64,000 nt of DNA, taken from contig JAKOVB010000067.1 of NCBI GenBank assembly GCA_029782295.1, forward strand, positions 186,001 to 250,000, read 5' to 3'. Source of the stretch: Pseudomonadota bacterium (GTDB lineage: Bacteria > Pseudomonadota > Gammaproteobacteria > Burkholderiales > Methylophilaceae). The notes beneath the pieces were generated by a model, which saw nothing but the letters and a program-made list of their open reading frames with translations, made no database searches and was not told where the DNA came from. Below, piece after piece: positions 23,462 to 32,468 of the stretch (the first letter of the stretch is position 1; every line of letters begins with the position of its first letter). The position numbers and the translations under genes are program-made.

Positions 23462-23860
23462 ATGGAAGTTCTACTCAAGGCAGGTGTGTTTCTGATTTTC
23501 TGTTCGCTGGCATGTGCATGGTTGGGGACGTTCGCACGCTGGTTTCCGATCAAGGGGCTGGATGGCGGGCTGATCAAGGATTACGGCTTGCTGATCAAGG
23601 CGCATATCGATTACATCCTGATGGCCATCCTCAACCTCGGGATGTATGCCGTGGCCAAGGCTGCGGCCATCGAGCTGCCGGTAGAAGCCTGCTGGCTGAT
23701 CGCCATCGGCGGGTTTACCAATCCCACGGTGTTCACTATCGCCATGCTCAAGCCGGATTTCTGGCAGTTCATGTGGGCCAAGGTCTATACGGCAGCCACG
23801 TTCGTGGTGTCGACTGTCGGTTTTGTCTGGGCCGGTATGACGATTCTCAACGCTGCCTGA
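23462..23860 (+). CDS. Small four-helix membrane protein of unknown function
   Basis: 132 residues with four predicted membrane helices (about 5-25, 45-65, 75-95, 108-130). A charged loop KAHIDYILMA follows helix 1. I do not recognise the family with certainty; size, helix count and the IFC...KAH pattern faintly recall styrene-oxide isomerase/hydroxylaminobenzene mutase proteins, but this is weak. Probably cotranscribed with the ferredoxin gene under TetR control. Confidence 0.7.
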   Translation: MEVLLKAGVFLIFCSLACAWLGTFARWFPIKGLDGGLIKDYGLLIKAHIDYILMAILNLGMYAVAKAAAIELPVEACWLIAIGGFTNPTVFTIAMLKPDFWQFMWAKVYTAATFVVSTVGFVWAGMTILNAA

Positions 23861-23883
23861 TGTGATATTGCAGCGATGCGGCC

Positions 23884-24609
23884 TCAGAGCAGCATCGCTG
23901 CAGGTGGGTAGTAGCACTCGACCTTGTCGTAGAGCGCACTGACTTCTTCAAGATTGGTGGTCCGGGCATTCAGGGCATCCACGTTCACGACGGAATCCAT
24001 GAACACGGCGCGCTGGTCGGCGGCGAGCATCAACGCCTGCGGATAGGCGCACTGTGCAGAGCGGATGCGGTCATGGCGCTGGAAAATGGCGGCAAGACGA
24101 TCAGGGGCCAAGGTCACGTGATGCAGGGCAGGCCTCGGCGAGGTGGGTGTTGCGGCAATTTTCTGCGGAGCTTCGGAATGCATCAGCATCCATCCCCCCA
24201 GCGCCAGGCTGGCAACGCTGCTGGTGACGGCGGCGAGCAGCTTGGGGCCTGGCCAGGCACTTTTTTGGGTGTCGTTGATGAGTTGCCGGGCCGCTTGCCT
24301 TGCATGCGTCATGGCCAGGCTGCCAGGGTTGCGCATTTCCTCCTGGAGGGCGCCCAGCAGAAGTGCGTTCAGTTGGCAGGACAGTTTTTCCGGGTCGCGC
24401 AACCCGGCATCCCTGACCAGGGATAGCAGATAGCCGCTGAATTCAAGATGCTGAGCCGGATCGAGCCGCGTAGCCAGCATGGTGTCACGCATCCCCGGTG
24501 CCTCCAGCCAGTCCTGCAGGATATCGAACAGGTTGGTAATGCGAGTCGCCGGATGGTGCGAGGACTTGCGGACCATACGCTTCAGCCAGTCTGAAAGAAG
24601 TATCTGCAT
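23884..24609 (-). CDS. Membrane protein with TetR-like ligand domain but no HTH
   Basis: 241 residues. Residues about 22-112 align with the C-terminal ligand domain of the TetR protein encoded 800 bases away: LFD..QDWLEAPG against LFDCIEEWLGNP, LVRDAGLRDPEKLSCQL against LVQEAGVQSPEALGQQL, and ARQAARQLI against AREAARLLV. The DNA-binding helix-turn-helix is missing; only about 20 basic residues precede. One membrane helix (about 122-144, LLAAVTSSVASLALGGWML) follows, then about 95 residues predicted outside the cytoplasm. Topology is thus cytoplasmic ligand domain, helix, periplasmic tail. Function unknown. Confidence 0.75.
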   Translation of the reverse strand: MQILLSDWLKRMVRKSSHHPATRITNLFDILQDWLEAPGMRDTMLATRLDPAQHLEFSGYLLSLVRDAGLRDPEKLSCQLNALLLGALQEEMRNPGSLAMTHARQAARQLINDTQKSAWPGPKLLAAVTSSVASLALGGWMLMHSEAPQKIAATPTSPRPALHHVTLAPDRLAAIFQRHDRIRSAQCAYPQALMLAADQRAVFMDSVVNVDALNARTTNLEEVSALYDKVECYYPPAAMLL

Positions 24610-24665
24610 TGTCTGGGCCAGTGAGTCGTTAACAAGTTAAAATTTCATTCTACTCGGAGGAGCAC

Positions 24666-24944
24666 ATGATCACCATCGGTATGAATTACCACGTCATCCC
24701 AGGCAAGGAAGGCCAGTTCGAAAACGCCTTCGAAGCCGTTACCAACGTGCTTTCCAAAGCAGCTGGGCACGATGCCTCCCGACTTTATCGGGACTGCAAG
24801 GAACCGAACAAATACCTCATCATTTCCCAATGGTCGGACGAGGCCGCCTACCGGGCTTTTGTCACTTCGGAAGCATTCCGTAACGTGACCAACTGGGGGG
24901 CGAGTGAAATCCTGATGGGGCGGCCCAGCCATCAGGTCTACTAA
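24666..24944 (+). CDS. ABM-domain (antibiotic biosynthesis monooxygenase-like) protein
   Basis: 92 residues, dimeric alpha-beta barrel fold: NYHVIPGKEGQFENAFEAV then LIISQWSDEAAYRAFVTSEAF, the ABM signature. Members include heme-degrading and quinol-oxidising enzymes and many of unknown role. GGAGGAG ribosome site just upstream. Monocistronic by position; function not assignable further. Confidence 0.85.
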   Translation: MITIGMNYHVIPGKEGQFENAFEAVTNVLSKAAGHDASRLYRDCKEPNKYLIISQWSDEAAYRAFVTSEAFRNVTNWGASEILMGRPSHQVY

Positions 24945-25010
24945 AGTCATGGGCGTCAGGGGGAAAAGATTTCTCCAGCCGTGGTTTTGTTCGTAAACTA
25001 GGCACCCGCT

Positions 25011-25026
25011 GACCTCATGTGAGGTC
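25011..25026. other. Inverted repeat upstream of mutS
   Basis: Perfect 7-bp arms GACCTCA/TGAGGTC with a TG centre, 40 bases before the mutS start. No T run; could be an operator or a leader hairpin. Confidence 0.4.
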
Positions 25027-25066
25027 GGCCATCCGTTAACCAGTATCGAGTCGCAGACGCACCATC

Positions 25067-27634
25067 TTGGACAATCCAGCACAGACCGCAGGCCTTGAAC
25101 AGCACACGCCGATGATGCGTCAGTATCTGACCATCAAGGCCCAGTATCCGGACATGCTGCTGTTCTACCGCATGGGGGATTTCTACGAGTTGTTCCATGA
25201 CGATGCTGAAAAAGCGGCGCGCCTGCTCGGGATTACCCTGACTCGGCGCGGCGCTTCGGCGGGCGAGGCCATTCGCATGGCGGGCGTGCCTTACCATTCC
25301 GCCGAACAATATCTGGCCAAGCTGGTGAAGATGGGCGAGGCGGTCGCGATCTGCGAACAGGTCGGCGACCCGGCCAAATCCAAAGGGCCGGTCGAGCGCC
25401 AGGTGGTGCGCATCCTGACACCCGGGACGCTCACCGATAGCGCCTTGCTGGACGACAGGCGCGACAACGTCCTGCTGGCGCTGTATCCGGGCGAAGAATT
25501 GCTCGGTCTTGCACGGATCAATCTGGCTTCCGGCCAGTTCGTGCTGAACGAGATCGAACCCCGTCTGCTGCTGCAGGAACTGGAACGCATCGGTCCGGCC
25601 GAGTTGTTGCTGCCGGATGATTTCGCGCATCCTGGAACCGATGCTGTCAAGTGCCCGAAGAAGCGCCTGGCGCCATGGCAGTTCGACCGTGATTCGGCCG
25701 TACAGTCGCTGACGCGCCAGTTCAACACCTACGATCTGACGGGTTTCGGCTGTGCCGACCTCACCGTTGCGATCTCCGCCGCGGGTGCGTTGCTGGATTA
25801 CCTCAAGCACACCCAGCGGACCTCCCTGCCGCACATCCAAGGGCTGACTGTCGAGCAATCCACCGCCTTCGTGCAACTGGACGCCGCGACCCGCCGCAAC
25901 CTGGAAATCGACCTCACGTTGCGTGGCGAGCCATCGCCGACATTGTATTCACTGCTCGACACGACCGAGACCGCCATGGGCGCCCGCCTGTTGCGCCACT
26001 GGCTGCACCACCCGCTGCGTGACCGGATGCAGGTCGCGGCCCGGCATGCCGCCATCGGCGAGTTGATCGAGAGCGGGAGTTGCGAGGCCACCCGCCTGAC
26101 CCTGCGCCCGGTTGGCGATATCGAGCGCATGACCTCCCGCGTGGCCTTGAAGACGGCCCGTCCGCGCGACCTGTCCGGGCTGCGCGAGAGCCTGCTCCAG
26201 TTGCCGTTGCTGCGGGAGTGTTTGCGTCATGCTGCCTCCCCTTGCCTGAGGGAGGTTGCAGCCCGGCTCGATGCGCCTGAAGTGGTGATCGACCTGCTGT
26301 CCCGAGCCATCCAGCCGGAACCGTCTGCCGTATTGCGGGAAGGTGGGGTGATCGCCGAAGGTTTTGATGCTGAACTCGACGAACTTCGCGCCATCCAGAC
26401 CAATTGCGGCGAATTCCTGCTGTCTTTCGAGGCGGCCGAAAAGGAACGTACCGGCATCGCCACCCTCAAGGTCGAATACAACAGCGTGCACGGCTTCTAT
26501 ATCGAGCTATCGAGGGCACAGGCCGAAAACGCTCCCCCTGAATATCGCCGTCGTCAGACCCTGAAAAACGCAGAACGCTACATTACGCCGGAGCTAAAAG
26601 CTTTCGAGGACAAAGTGCTGTCTGCCAACGAGCGTGCACTGGCCCGGGAGAAAGCGCTCTACGACGAAGTGCTGGACCGGTTGCTGCCCTTCATTGCCGA
26701 GTTGCAGCGCAACGCCAGTGCGGTGGCCGAACTGGATGTACTGTGCGCCTTCGCCGAGCGTGCGCAAGGACTCAATTTCGTGGCCCCGGAATTTACGGAC
26801 GAAGCCGCCATCGAGATCCTCGGCGGACGGCATCCCGTGGTCGAGCAGATTGCGCAGCCCTTTATCGCCAACGACACTCGGTTGTCGCCCTATCGCCAGT
26901 TGCTGCTCATCACGGGCCCCAACATGGGTGGTAAATCCACCTACATGCGGCAGACCGCGTTGATCGTGCTGCTGGCGCACTGCGGCAGCTACGTACCGGC
27001 GGTTTCAGCGAAAATCGGCCTGGTCGATCGTATCTTCACCCGTATCGGTGCCTCGGATGACCTCGCCGGTGGGCGGTCGACTTTCATGGTGGAGATGACC
27101 GAGACCGCCAACATCCTGCATAACGCCACTGGGCATAGTCTGGTGCTGCTGGATGAAATCGGGCGTGGCACCTCGACCTTTGACGGCCTCGCATTGGCAT
27201 GGGCCTGTGCGCGACATCTGCTGGAACGCAACCGGGCCTACACTCTGTTCGCCACGCATTATTTCGAGTTGACGCGGCTGGTGGAAGATTACAAGCAAGT
27301 CGCCAACGTTCACCTGGATGCCGTGGAGCACGGTGACGGGATCGTATTCCTGCACAGTGTGGAAGAAGGCCCGGCCAGTCAGAGTTACGGTCTGCAGGTG
27401 GCGCAGCTGGCTGGCATCCCGAAGAGTGTGGTGGCAGCCGCCAAGCGCCGTCTCGCGCAGCTTGAACAGCAGAGTGTTGCTGCAGGACCGCAGACGGATA
27501 TGTTTGCTGCGCCGGAGGCCAGCGAACCGGTGCCGCATCCTGCACTAGAGGCGTTGATGGATGTCGATCCGGATGATCTCTCGCCCAAACAGGCGCTGGA
27601 AATCCTGTACAAACTGAAAACCATGCTCGAATAG
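25067..27634 (+). CDS. mutS: DNA mismatch repair protein MutS
   Basis: 855 residues, full length. Mismatch-reading motif RMGDFYELF near residue 38, Walker [10 protein letters not shown], Walker [15 protein letters not shown], and the C-terminal helix-turn-helix after SYGLQVA. Recognises mismatches and recruits MutL. The start is a TTG; the first ATG, 15 codons in, would still keep the domain, so the start is not certain. Followed by a bidirectional terminator. Confidence 0.96.
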   Translation: MDNPAQTAGLEQHTPMMRQYLTIKAQYPDMLLFYRMGDFYELFHDDAEKAARLLGITLTRRGASAGEAIRMAGVPYHSAEQYLAKLVKMGEAVAICEQVGDPAKSKGPVERQVVRILTPGTLTDSALLDDRRDNVLLALYPGEELLGLARINLASGQFVLNEIEPRLLLQELERIGPAELLLPDDFAHPGTDAVKCPKKRLAPWQFDRDSAVQSLTRQFNTYDLTGFGCADLTVAISAAGALLDYLKHTQRTSLPHIQGLTVEQSTAFVQLDAATRRNLEIDLTLRGEPSPTLYSLLDTTETAMGARLLRHWLHHPLRDRMQVAARHAAIGELIESGSCEATRLTLRPVGDIERMTSRVALKTARPRDLSGLRESLLQLPLLRECLRHAASPCLREVAARLDAPEVVIDLLSRAIQPEPSAVLREGGVIAEGFDAELDELRAIQTNCGEFLLSFEAAEKERTGIATLKVEYNSVHGFYIELSRAQAENAPPEYRRRQTLKNAERYITPELKAFEDKVLSANERALAREKALYDEVLDRLLPFIAELQRNASAVAELDVLCAFAERAQGLNFVAPEFTDEAAIEILGGRHPVVEQIAQPFIANDTRLSPYRQLLLITGPNMGGKSTYMRQTALIVLLAHCGSYVPAVSAKIGLVDRIFTRIGASDDLAGGRSTFMVEMTETANILHNATGHSLVLLDEIGRGTSTFDGLALAWACARHLLERNRAYTLFATHYFELTRLVEDYKQVANVHLDAVEHGDGIVFLHSVEEGPASQSYGLQVAQLAGIPKSVVAAAKRRLAQLEQQSVAAGPQTDMFAAPEASEPVPHPALEALMDVDPDDLSPKQALEILYKLKTMLE

Positions 27635-27660
27635 CTTCTGTCCTGCCGGCGTGACGGCGT

Positions 27661-27690
27661 AAAAAAGCACCGACAAGTCGGTGCTTTTTT
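27661..27690. terminator. Bidirectional terminator between mutS and slyD
   Basis: AAAAAAGCACCGAC-AA-GTCGGTGCTTTTTT: a 14-bp perfect stem with A and T runs on both sides, serving the convergent mutS and slyD. Confidence 0.93.
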
Positions 27691-27706
27691 GTTGCCAGTA
27701 ACTGGC

Positions 27707-28189
27707 TTAGTGGTGGTGGCCGCCTGCGCCATGCACATGGCCATGGTTGATTTCTTCTTTGGTCGCCGGGCGGATGCCGGTGACGGAGCACTTGAAGTTG
27801 ACACGCTCGCCGGCCCATGGGTGGTTGCCATCGACGACGACCTTGCCATCGGCGATATCGGTGATGGTATACAGCACGACGTCACCGGTCGGGTCTTCGC
27901 CTTCGAATTGCATGCCGACCTCGAGGTTTTCGGACGGGAAAGCGCTGACCGGCTCGATCTGCACCAGCTCTTCATCGTAATCGCCGAAAGCATCGGCGGG
28001 TTCCAGCGTCATTTCGACAGAGTCACCGACATGCTTGCCGTGAAGCTCCTCTTCCACGCGCGGAAAGATACCGTCGTAACCACCGTGCAGGTAGCTGACG
28101 GGATCCGCGCTGGCTTCCAAGACATTACCGTCGCTGTCGCGCAGTTCGTAAGTGATGGAGACGACGGTGTTCATAGCGATATGCATCAT
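27707..28189 (-). CDS. slyD: FKBP-type peptidyl-prolyl isomerase SlyD
   Basis: About 160 residues. FKBP domain split by an insert-in-flap chaperone domain (GDYDEELVQIEP) and a short His-rich tail HGHVHGAGGHHH that can bind Ni or other metals. Folding helper and metallochaperone. The tail is shorter than in E. coli. The start overlaps the upstream peroxiredoxin gene by 4 bases (ATGA). Confidence 0.93.
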   Translation of the reverse strand: MMHIAMNTVVSITYELRDSDGNVLEASADPVSYLHGGYDGIFPRVEEELHGKHVGDSVEMTLEPADAFGDYDEELVQIEPVSAFPSENLEVGMQFEGEDPTGDVVLYTITDIADGKVVVDGNHPWAGERVNFKCSVTGIRPATKEEINHGHVHGAGGHHH

Positions 28190-28647
28190 AATTCCTTAAC
28201 GAGATTTAAAATTTCCTGTGCGTGGCCCTTAGGGCTGACGCCGTAGAGCGCGTGGCGGACCATGCCTTCGCGATCGATCACGAACGTGGAGCGGAGAATC
28301 CCCATCCGCTTGACGCCGTCTTTTTCCTTTTCCTGCCAGACGCCATATTTCTCGCACACCTTGCCATCGATGTCGGACAGAAGCGTAACGGCCAGGCCGT
28401 GCTTGTCACGAAAGTTCGCGTGGCTCATGCAATCGTCCCGGCTGATGCCGATCACGATCGCGTTCAGTCGGGCAAACTCCTCATCCAGATCGCTGAATTC
28501 AATGGCCTGGATGGTACAACCGGGCGTGTCATCCTTAGGGTAGAAATACAGGACAACTGCTTTGCCTTTCAGCTTGGAGAGCTTGACTGTCTCCATGTCG
28601 GCATCGGGCAGGGTGAAGTCGGGAGCATGCGAACCGATCTGGGGCAT
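28186..28647 (-). CDS. bcp: Peroxiredoxin, Bcp/PrxQ family
   Basis: 153 residues from MPQIGSHAPDFTLP. Thioredoxin-fold peroxidase reducing peroxides; peroxidatic Cys in DDTPGCT. The usual resolving Cys five residues later (PGCTxxxC) is replaced by Ile in CTIQAIEF; another Cys occurs in SRDDCMSH. Coupled to slyD by an ATGA overlap. Confidence 0.93.
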   Translation of the reverse strand: MPQIGSHAPDFTLPDADMETVKLSKLKGKAVVLYFYPKDDTPGCTIQAIEFSDLDEEFARLNAIVIGISRDDCMSHANFRDKHGLAVTLLSDIDGKVCEKYGVWQEKEKDGVKRMGILRSTFVIDREGMVRHALYGVSPKGHAQEILNLVKEL

Positions 28648-28723
28648 AAAGTCTTTCGTTCTGGGCGCCTGAAGGCATTCTAAACCATTTCCTGCGCACC
28701 CACGCAAGCGTTATGATGCGCCT

Positions 28724-29836
28724 ATGAAGATTACGTTCCTCGGCGGCATGACCGCGCAACAATTCATACGAGAATACTGGCAGAAGAAACCGCTGCTGGT
28801 GCGGGGTGCGTTTCCAGGCTTCGGCGACATGCTGACCCCGGACGAACTGGCCGGGCTGGCCTGTGAGGAAGAGGCGCAGTCCCGGCTGGTCCTGCATCAG
28901 CGCGGGAAATGGAAACTGGAAAACGGCCCGTTTGGTGAGGAGCGCTTCGCCGCATTGCCGGAAAAAGGTTGGAGTCTGCTGGTGCAGGGCGTCAACCATT
29001 TTCTGCCGGAAGCCAACGAACTGCTTCACCAGTTCGATTTCATCCCGCGCACCCGGCTCGATGACCTGATGGTTTCGCTGGCGCCCGATGGCGGCGGAGT
29101 CGGCCCGCATTTCGACTCCTACGATGTGTTCCTGCTGCAGGGGCATGGAAAACGCCTGTGGCGTGTCAGCAGCCAGGAAGACATGACGCTGGTGCCGGAT
29201 GCCCCCCTGCGCATCCTCAAGGACTTCCATACCGATGAGGAATGGGTGCTGGAGCCGGGGGACATGCTATACCTCCCGCCGCGCCTGGCGCACTGGGGGG
29301 TCGCGGTCGGCGAGTGCATGACCTGGTCGATCGGCTTCCGAGCGCCGTCTGCACAGGAACTAGCAACGCAATTCCTTGTGTATCTGCAGGACCAGGTGGA
29401 CCTGCCCGGACTATACGCGGATCCGGACCTGCAGTTACAGCGGCATCCCGCCCAGATCGGCGGCCAGATGCTGCGCCGTGTGCGCGAGATGCTGCAGGCG
29501 ATCCGCTGGGACAGCGACGATATTGCCCGTTTCCTGGGGACTTATCTGACCGAGCCGAAACAACACATTTACTTCGACCGGCCGCGTGCCGTCAGCCTGG
29601 AAAAATTCCGCGAACGTTTACAGCGTAACGGGATCTCCCTCGATCTCAAGAGCCAGATGCTGTTCTATGGCGATTACGTGTTCATCAACGGCGAGCGCGT
29701 CCAGGCCTCCGGCGACAGCCTGCAATGCTTGACGGCGCTCGCCGACCACCGCGCCATTCCGGCCGGTCTGGGGTTGCCAGAGCCGGCGGTCGTGTTGCTG
29801 CATCAATGGTATGGTGCCGGGTACCTGCAGTTTTAG
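28724..29836 (+). CDS. Ribosomal protein uL16 arginine hydroxylase, cupin/JmjC type (RoxA/YcfD)
   Basis: 370 residues. JmjC-type 2-oxoglutarate/Fe(II) oxygenase: iron ligands in PHFDSYDVFLLQ (HxD) and in the later LPPRLAHWGVA (second His). N-terminal WQKKPLLVRGAF is typical of the ribosomal oxygenase family, which hydroxylates an arginine of L16. Divergent from bcp. Confidence 0.88.
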   Translation: MKITFLGGMTAQQFIREYWQKKPLLVRGAFPGFGDMLTPDELAGLACEEEAQSRLVLHQRGKWKLENGPFGEERFAALPEKGWSLLVQGVNHFLPEANELLHQFDFIPRTRLDDLMVSLAPDGGGVGPHFDSYDVFLLQGHGKRLWRVSSQEDMTLVPDAPLRILKDFHTDEEWVLEPGDMLYLPPRLAHWGVAVGECMTWSIGFRAPSAQELATQFLVYLQDQVDLPGLYADPDLQLQRHPAQIGGQMLRRVREMLQAIRWDSDDIARFLGTYLTEPKQHIYFDRPRAVSLEKFRERLQRNGISLDLKSQMLFYGDYVFINGERVQASGDSLQCLTALADHRAIPAGLGLPEPAVVLLHQWYGAGYLQF

Positions 29837-29860
29837 CTGGATAGGATGGAAGGAGGCGGC

Positions 29861-30370
29861 ATGGCGGAACCAATGGCGAATGCGATCCCCGTGAAGGAAC
29901 ATCGGATGTTGAACGGGGAGGCGGAATATGATGCGGGAGTCGACGAGGTCATCATCCGGGCTCAGAAAACCCTGCATCTGTTTGACGCCGACCTCAAGCA
30001 CGGTGGCTTCAGCAGTGTTCAAAGATTTGAGGCCATCCGTGATTTCCTGTTGCGCGGTCGCAGCAACCAGTTGGTCATCATCCTGCACGAGACGGATTTC
30101 CTGACGACACGTTGCCCGCGCCTCATGAACCTGCTCAAGACGCATGGCCACAACATCCATATCCTTAAAACCCACGAGCATGCGCGCGGGGCCGGCGATC
30201 CTTTCATCGTCGCGGATGAAATGCACTACCTGCACCGTTTTCACCAGGATGATCCGCGCAGTCTGCTGGCGTTCAACGACCATGCGGGGGCTCGGCAGCT
30301 GGAAGAGCGTTTCGCCCAGTTGCTGGAAGCTTCACATCCAGCCGTATTTGCGACCACACTGGGCCTGTGA
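29861..30370 (+). CDS. Conserved protein, DUF7931-like
   Basis: 169 residues; the start at 29861 is chosen because the sequence AAGGAGG just before it is a ribosome site that an ATG at 29846 would place inside the gene. Features include VIIRAQKTLHLFDADL, a stretch RSNQLVIILHETDFL and the ending TTLGL, which fit a betaproteobacterial family with a phospholipase-D-like fold but no HKD catalytic motif. Function unknown. The stop overlaps the start of the next gene. Confidence 0.7.
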   Translation: MAEPMANAIPVKEHRMLNGEAEYDAGVDEVIIRAQKTLHLFDADLKHGGFSSVQRFEAIRDFLLRGRSNQLVIILHETDFLTTRCPRLMNLLKTHGHNIHILKTHEHARGAGDPFIVADEMHYLHRFHQDDPRSLLAFNDHAGARQLEERFAQLLEASHPAVFATTLGL

Positions 30371-31182
30371 TGAAACGTTGGCTGTTGCTGGTCTGTGCCT
30401 GCCTGCTTTCCGGCAGCCTGTGGGCGGAGGGTCCGCTCAAGATCATCAGCCTGCACCACCGCTTCGCTCAGGATGTGTTGCCCAGTATTCAGCCGCTGGT
30501 AGGCCCCGACGGTGTCGCGAGCGCGGTCGGCAACAACTTGTTGATTCGCACTTCGCCCGAGCGGCTGGCGGATATCGAACGTGTGATCGCCATGCTCGAT
30601 GTGGAACGCAAAACCCTGCGCATCACGGTCAGCCACGATCGCGTCACCCAGGGCTCTACCCGGGAGCTTGGTGCCAGTGGCAGCGTTCGACGTGGTAACG
30701 TGGTCGTGCGGGTGCCGGATCGCTACGGCCGGGTTTCGCAGGGAGTGGACGTGGATATCGCGCAACAGGATGTCAATGCCAGCGAAAGGGCCAGCGAATT
30801 TGTTTCCGTCCTCGAAGGGGAGCGCGCCAACATCGGGGTTGGTCAGTCCGTGCCGTTCACGGAAACCTGGGCGGTGCTGACGCGCCAATACCTGCGTGTG
30901 CAGCAAACCGTGCAGTTCCGTGACATCAGCACCGGTTTTGCGGTCAGGCCGCGTGCCATCGGTGACGGGTACGAACTTGAAATTGCCCCGAGGATTGCCA
31001 GTCTCGCCGGCGGCGTGATCGTGTTCGAAGAACTGGCAACGACCGTCCATGCGCGCCCGGGACAATGGATGGATCTTGGCGGTATCATGCAGTCGCGCGA
31101 TCAGGTCAGCCGTGAAATTCTTTCCGGCAATTCTTCATCGGGACGTCAGGACTCGCAATTATGGGTCAGGGTGCAGGAGTGA
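30370..31182 (+). CDS. Secretin N-domain (NolW-like) exported protein
   Basis: 270 residues with a Sec signal peptide (LLLVCACLLSGSLWA before EGPL). The first half, ISLHHRFAQDVLPSIQPLVG and LLIRTSPERLADIERVIAMLD, is the secretin short N-domain as in type II/III secretins and PilQ. The later part has strand-rich sequence with RASEFVSVLEGERANIGVGQSVPF, like the start of the secretin core, but the pore-forming C-terminus is too short. Likely a periplasmic assembly or accessory protein. ATG overlaps the preceding stop (TGATG). Confidence 0.75.
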   Translation: MKRWLLLVCACLLSGSLWAEGPLKIISLHHRFAQDVLPSIQPLVGPDGVASAVGNNLLIRTSPERLADIERVIAMLDVERKTLRITVSHDRVTQGSTRELGASGSVRRGNVVVRVPDRYGRVSQGVDVDIAQQDVNASERASEFVSVLEGERANIGVGQSVPFTETWAVLTRQYLRVQQTVQFRDISTGFAVRPRAIGDGYELEIAPRIASLAGGVIVFEELATTVHARPGQWMDLGGIMQSRDQVSREILSGNSSSGRQDSQLWVRVQE

Positions 31183-31253
31183 TGCAGTGCGTCATTTTTG
31201 CCACAGCAGCAGAAAATTCCTGAAAAAAGATAAAACTACTGGTTTTTTATAAA

Positions 31254-31271
31254 AAAATTCTATAGAATTTT
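31254..31271. promoter_or_regulatory. 18-bp perfect palindrome before the lipoprotein gene
   Basis: AAAATTCTATAGAATTTT is fully self-complementary and lies 83 bases upstream of the lipoprotein start in an AT-rich stretch. It could be an operator or cover a -10 (TATAGA). Function inferred only from position. Confidence 0.45.
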
Positions 31272-31353
31272 GCGCACTCGGTTGCTGTCTTTGTATCGAT
31301 ATGAAGATGGGTCCGTATATCGGTTTTTAATTGTCTTTCTTAAGGGAAAAAAA

Positions 31354-31593
31354 ATGACTCGTTCCGTTCTGCTCGCCGCTCTGCTGGCTCTGGCTCTGAC
31401 CGCTTGTGGTAAGAAGGAAGAAGCTGCTCCGGCTGCTGACGCTGCTGCTCCGGCTGCTGCTGCTCCTGCTGCTCCTGCTGCTGACGCTGCTGCTCCGGCC
31501 GCTGCTCCTGCTGCTGACGCTGCTGCTCCGGCCGCCGCTCCTGCTGCTGACGCTGCTGCTCCGGCTGCTGCTCCGGCTGAAGAAAAGAAGTAA
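31354..31593 (+). CDS. Small Ala/Pro-repeat lipoprotein
   Basis: 79 residues from the ATG at 31354. Signal peptide with lipobox LTAC, Cys expected to be lipidated after cleavage, then KKEEAAPAAD and tandem copies of about 11 residues (AADAAAPAAAP) to the C-terminal EEKK. The DNA is built of 33-bp GCT-rich repeats (31423-31577). Low-complexity extended lipoproteins like this may span the cell wall space; function unknown. Strong terminator follows. Confidence 0.8.
   Translation: MTRSVLLAALLALALTACGKKEEAAPAADAAAPAAAAPAAPAADAAAPAAAPAADAAAPAAAPAADAAAPAAAPAEEKK
31423..31577 (+). repeat. GCT/CCG-rich tandem repeats inside lipoprotein gene
   Basis: Roughly three and a half copies of a 33-bp unit coding AADAAAPAAAP. 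Copy number could vary by slippage without breaking frame because the unit is a multiple of three. Confidence 0.8.
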
Positions 31594-31610
31594 TTTCTTT
31601 TCATCAAGTA

Positions 31611-31637
31611 AAAAAGCCGACGCAAGTCGGCTTTTTT
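31611..31637. terminator. Terminator after lipoprotein gene
   Basis: AAAAAGCCGAC-GCAA-GTCGGCTTTTTT; A and T flanks allow use in both directions, though the minus-strand hydrolase gene ends 58 bases away. Confidence 0.92.
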
Positions 31638-31694
31638 ATTGCCTGCCTTTCCCAGTTCAAGCCTTCCTTTGCTGATCCCTTCCGGTCAGACGTG

Positions 31695-32468
31695 TTAATC
31701 GATTTTTCGCCAGTCAAATCCTGACAGCTGATCGGCAATGCCGATCCAGTCCTGTTCACAACCCAGTACCGTGGCAAGTGCGCGACCTGCCAGGTCGGGT
31801 GTGTTGTTCTTTTCGCTCAGGTGCAGCGCAACGATGTGTTGCAACCGGCTGTTGTCGAGTTTCCCCAGCAGTTCGGCTGCAGAAACGTTGTCCAGATGCC
31901 CGAGTCGGCCGCTGATGCGCTGCTTCAGGGGCCAGGCATAGCTGCCGTTAAGCAGCATCTGGCTATCGTGGTTGCATTCCAGCGCGAGGGCGTGGCATTG
32001 CGTGAGCATGGCTTCGATATGCGGGGTGCTGCATCCGGTGTCGGTTAGGACACCCAGTTTGCGGGCCCCGTCATGAAAGTAGAACTGAACGGGTTCGCCA
32101 GCATCATGAGGAACGGGGAAGGGGTGGACCTCAATGTCGCCGATGGCGAAGGTGGTATGGCTGTCGATGACTTCGAGCGGAGTGTCGAATTGTGCCGGCA
32201 TGTAGCGCGTGGAGTGGCGCAGGGTGCCGTGAGTGATCCAGATCTTGAGGTTGTTCCGGGCAGCGAATTTGAATGCGCCTCCGACATGGTCATCGTGCTC
32301 GTGTGTGACCAGGATGCCCTGCAGTTGGTCGGGCGTCAGACCCAATCGCGCCAGGCGCTGTTCGGTCTCACGTATTCCGAAACCGCAATCCAGCATCAGG
32401 CGCGTCGCGCCTGCCTCGATCACCAGTGCATTGCCGGCACTGCCGCTGCCGATCGAGGCAAATCGCAT
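31695..32468 (-). CDS. MBL-fold metallo-hydrolase, YycJ/WalJ-like
   Basis: 257 residues. Metal-binding motif THEHDDH, with further His/Asp ligands in PVPHDAGEP, LTDTG and HLS. Starts FASIGSGSAGNALVIE, typical of the YycJ group of putative nucleases. The ATG overlaps the bamC stop by one base, so it is coupled to bamC-dapA. Confidence 0.9.
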   Translation of the reverse strand: MRFASIGSGSAGNALVIEAGATRLMLDCGFGIRETEQRLARLGLTPDQLQGILVTHEHDDHVGGAFKFAARNNLKIWITHGTLRHSTRYMPAQFDTPLEVIDSHTTFAIGDIEVHPFPVPHDAGEPVQFYFHDGARKLGVLTDTGCSTPHIEAMLTQCHALALECNHDSQMLLNGSYAWPLKQRISGRLGHLDNVSAAELLGKLDNSRLQHIVALHLSEKNNTPDLAGRALATVLGCEQDWIGIADQLSGFDWRKID

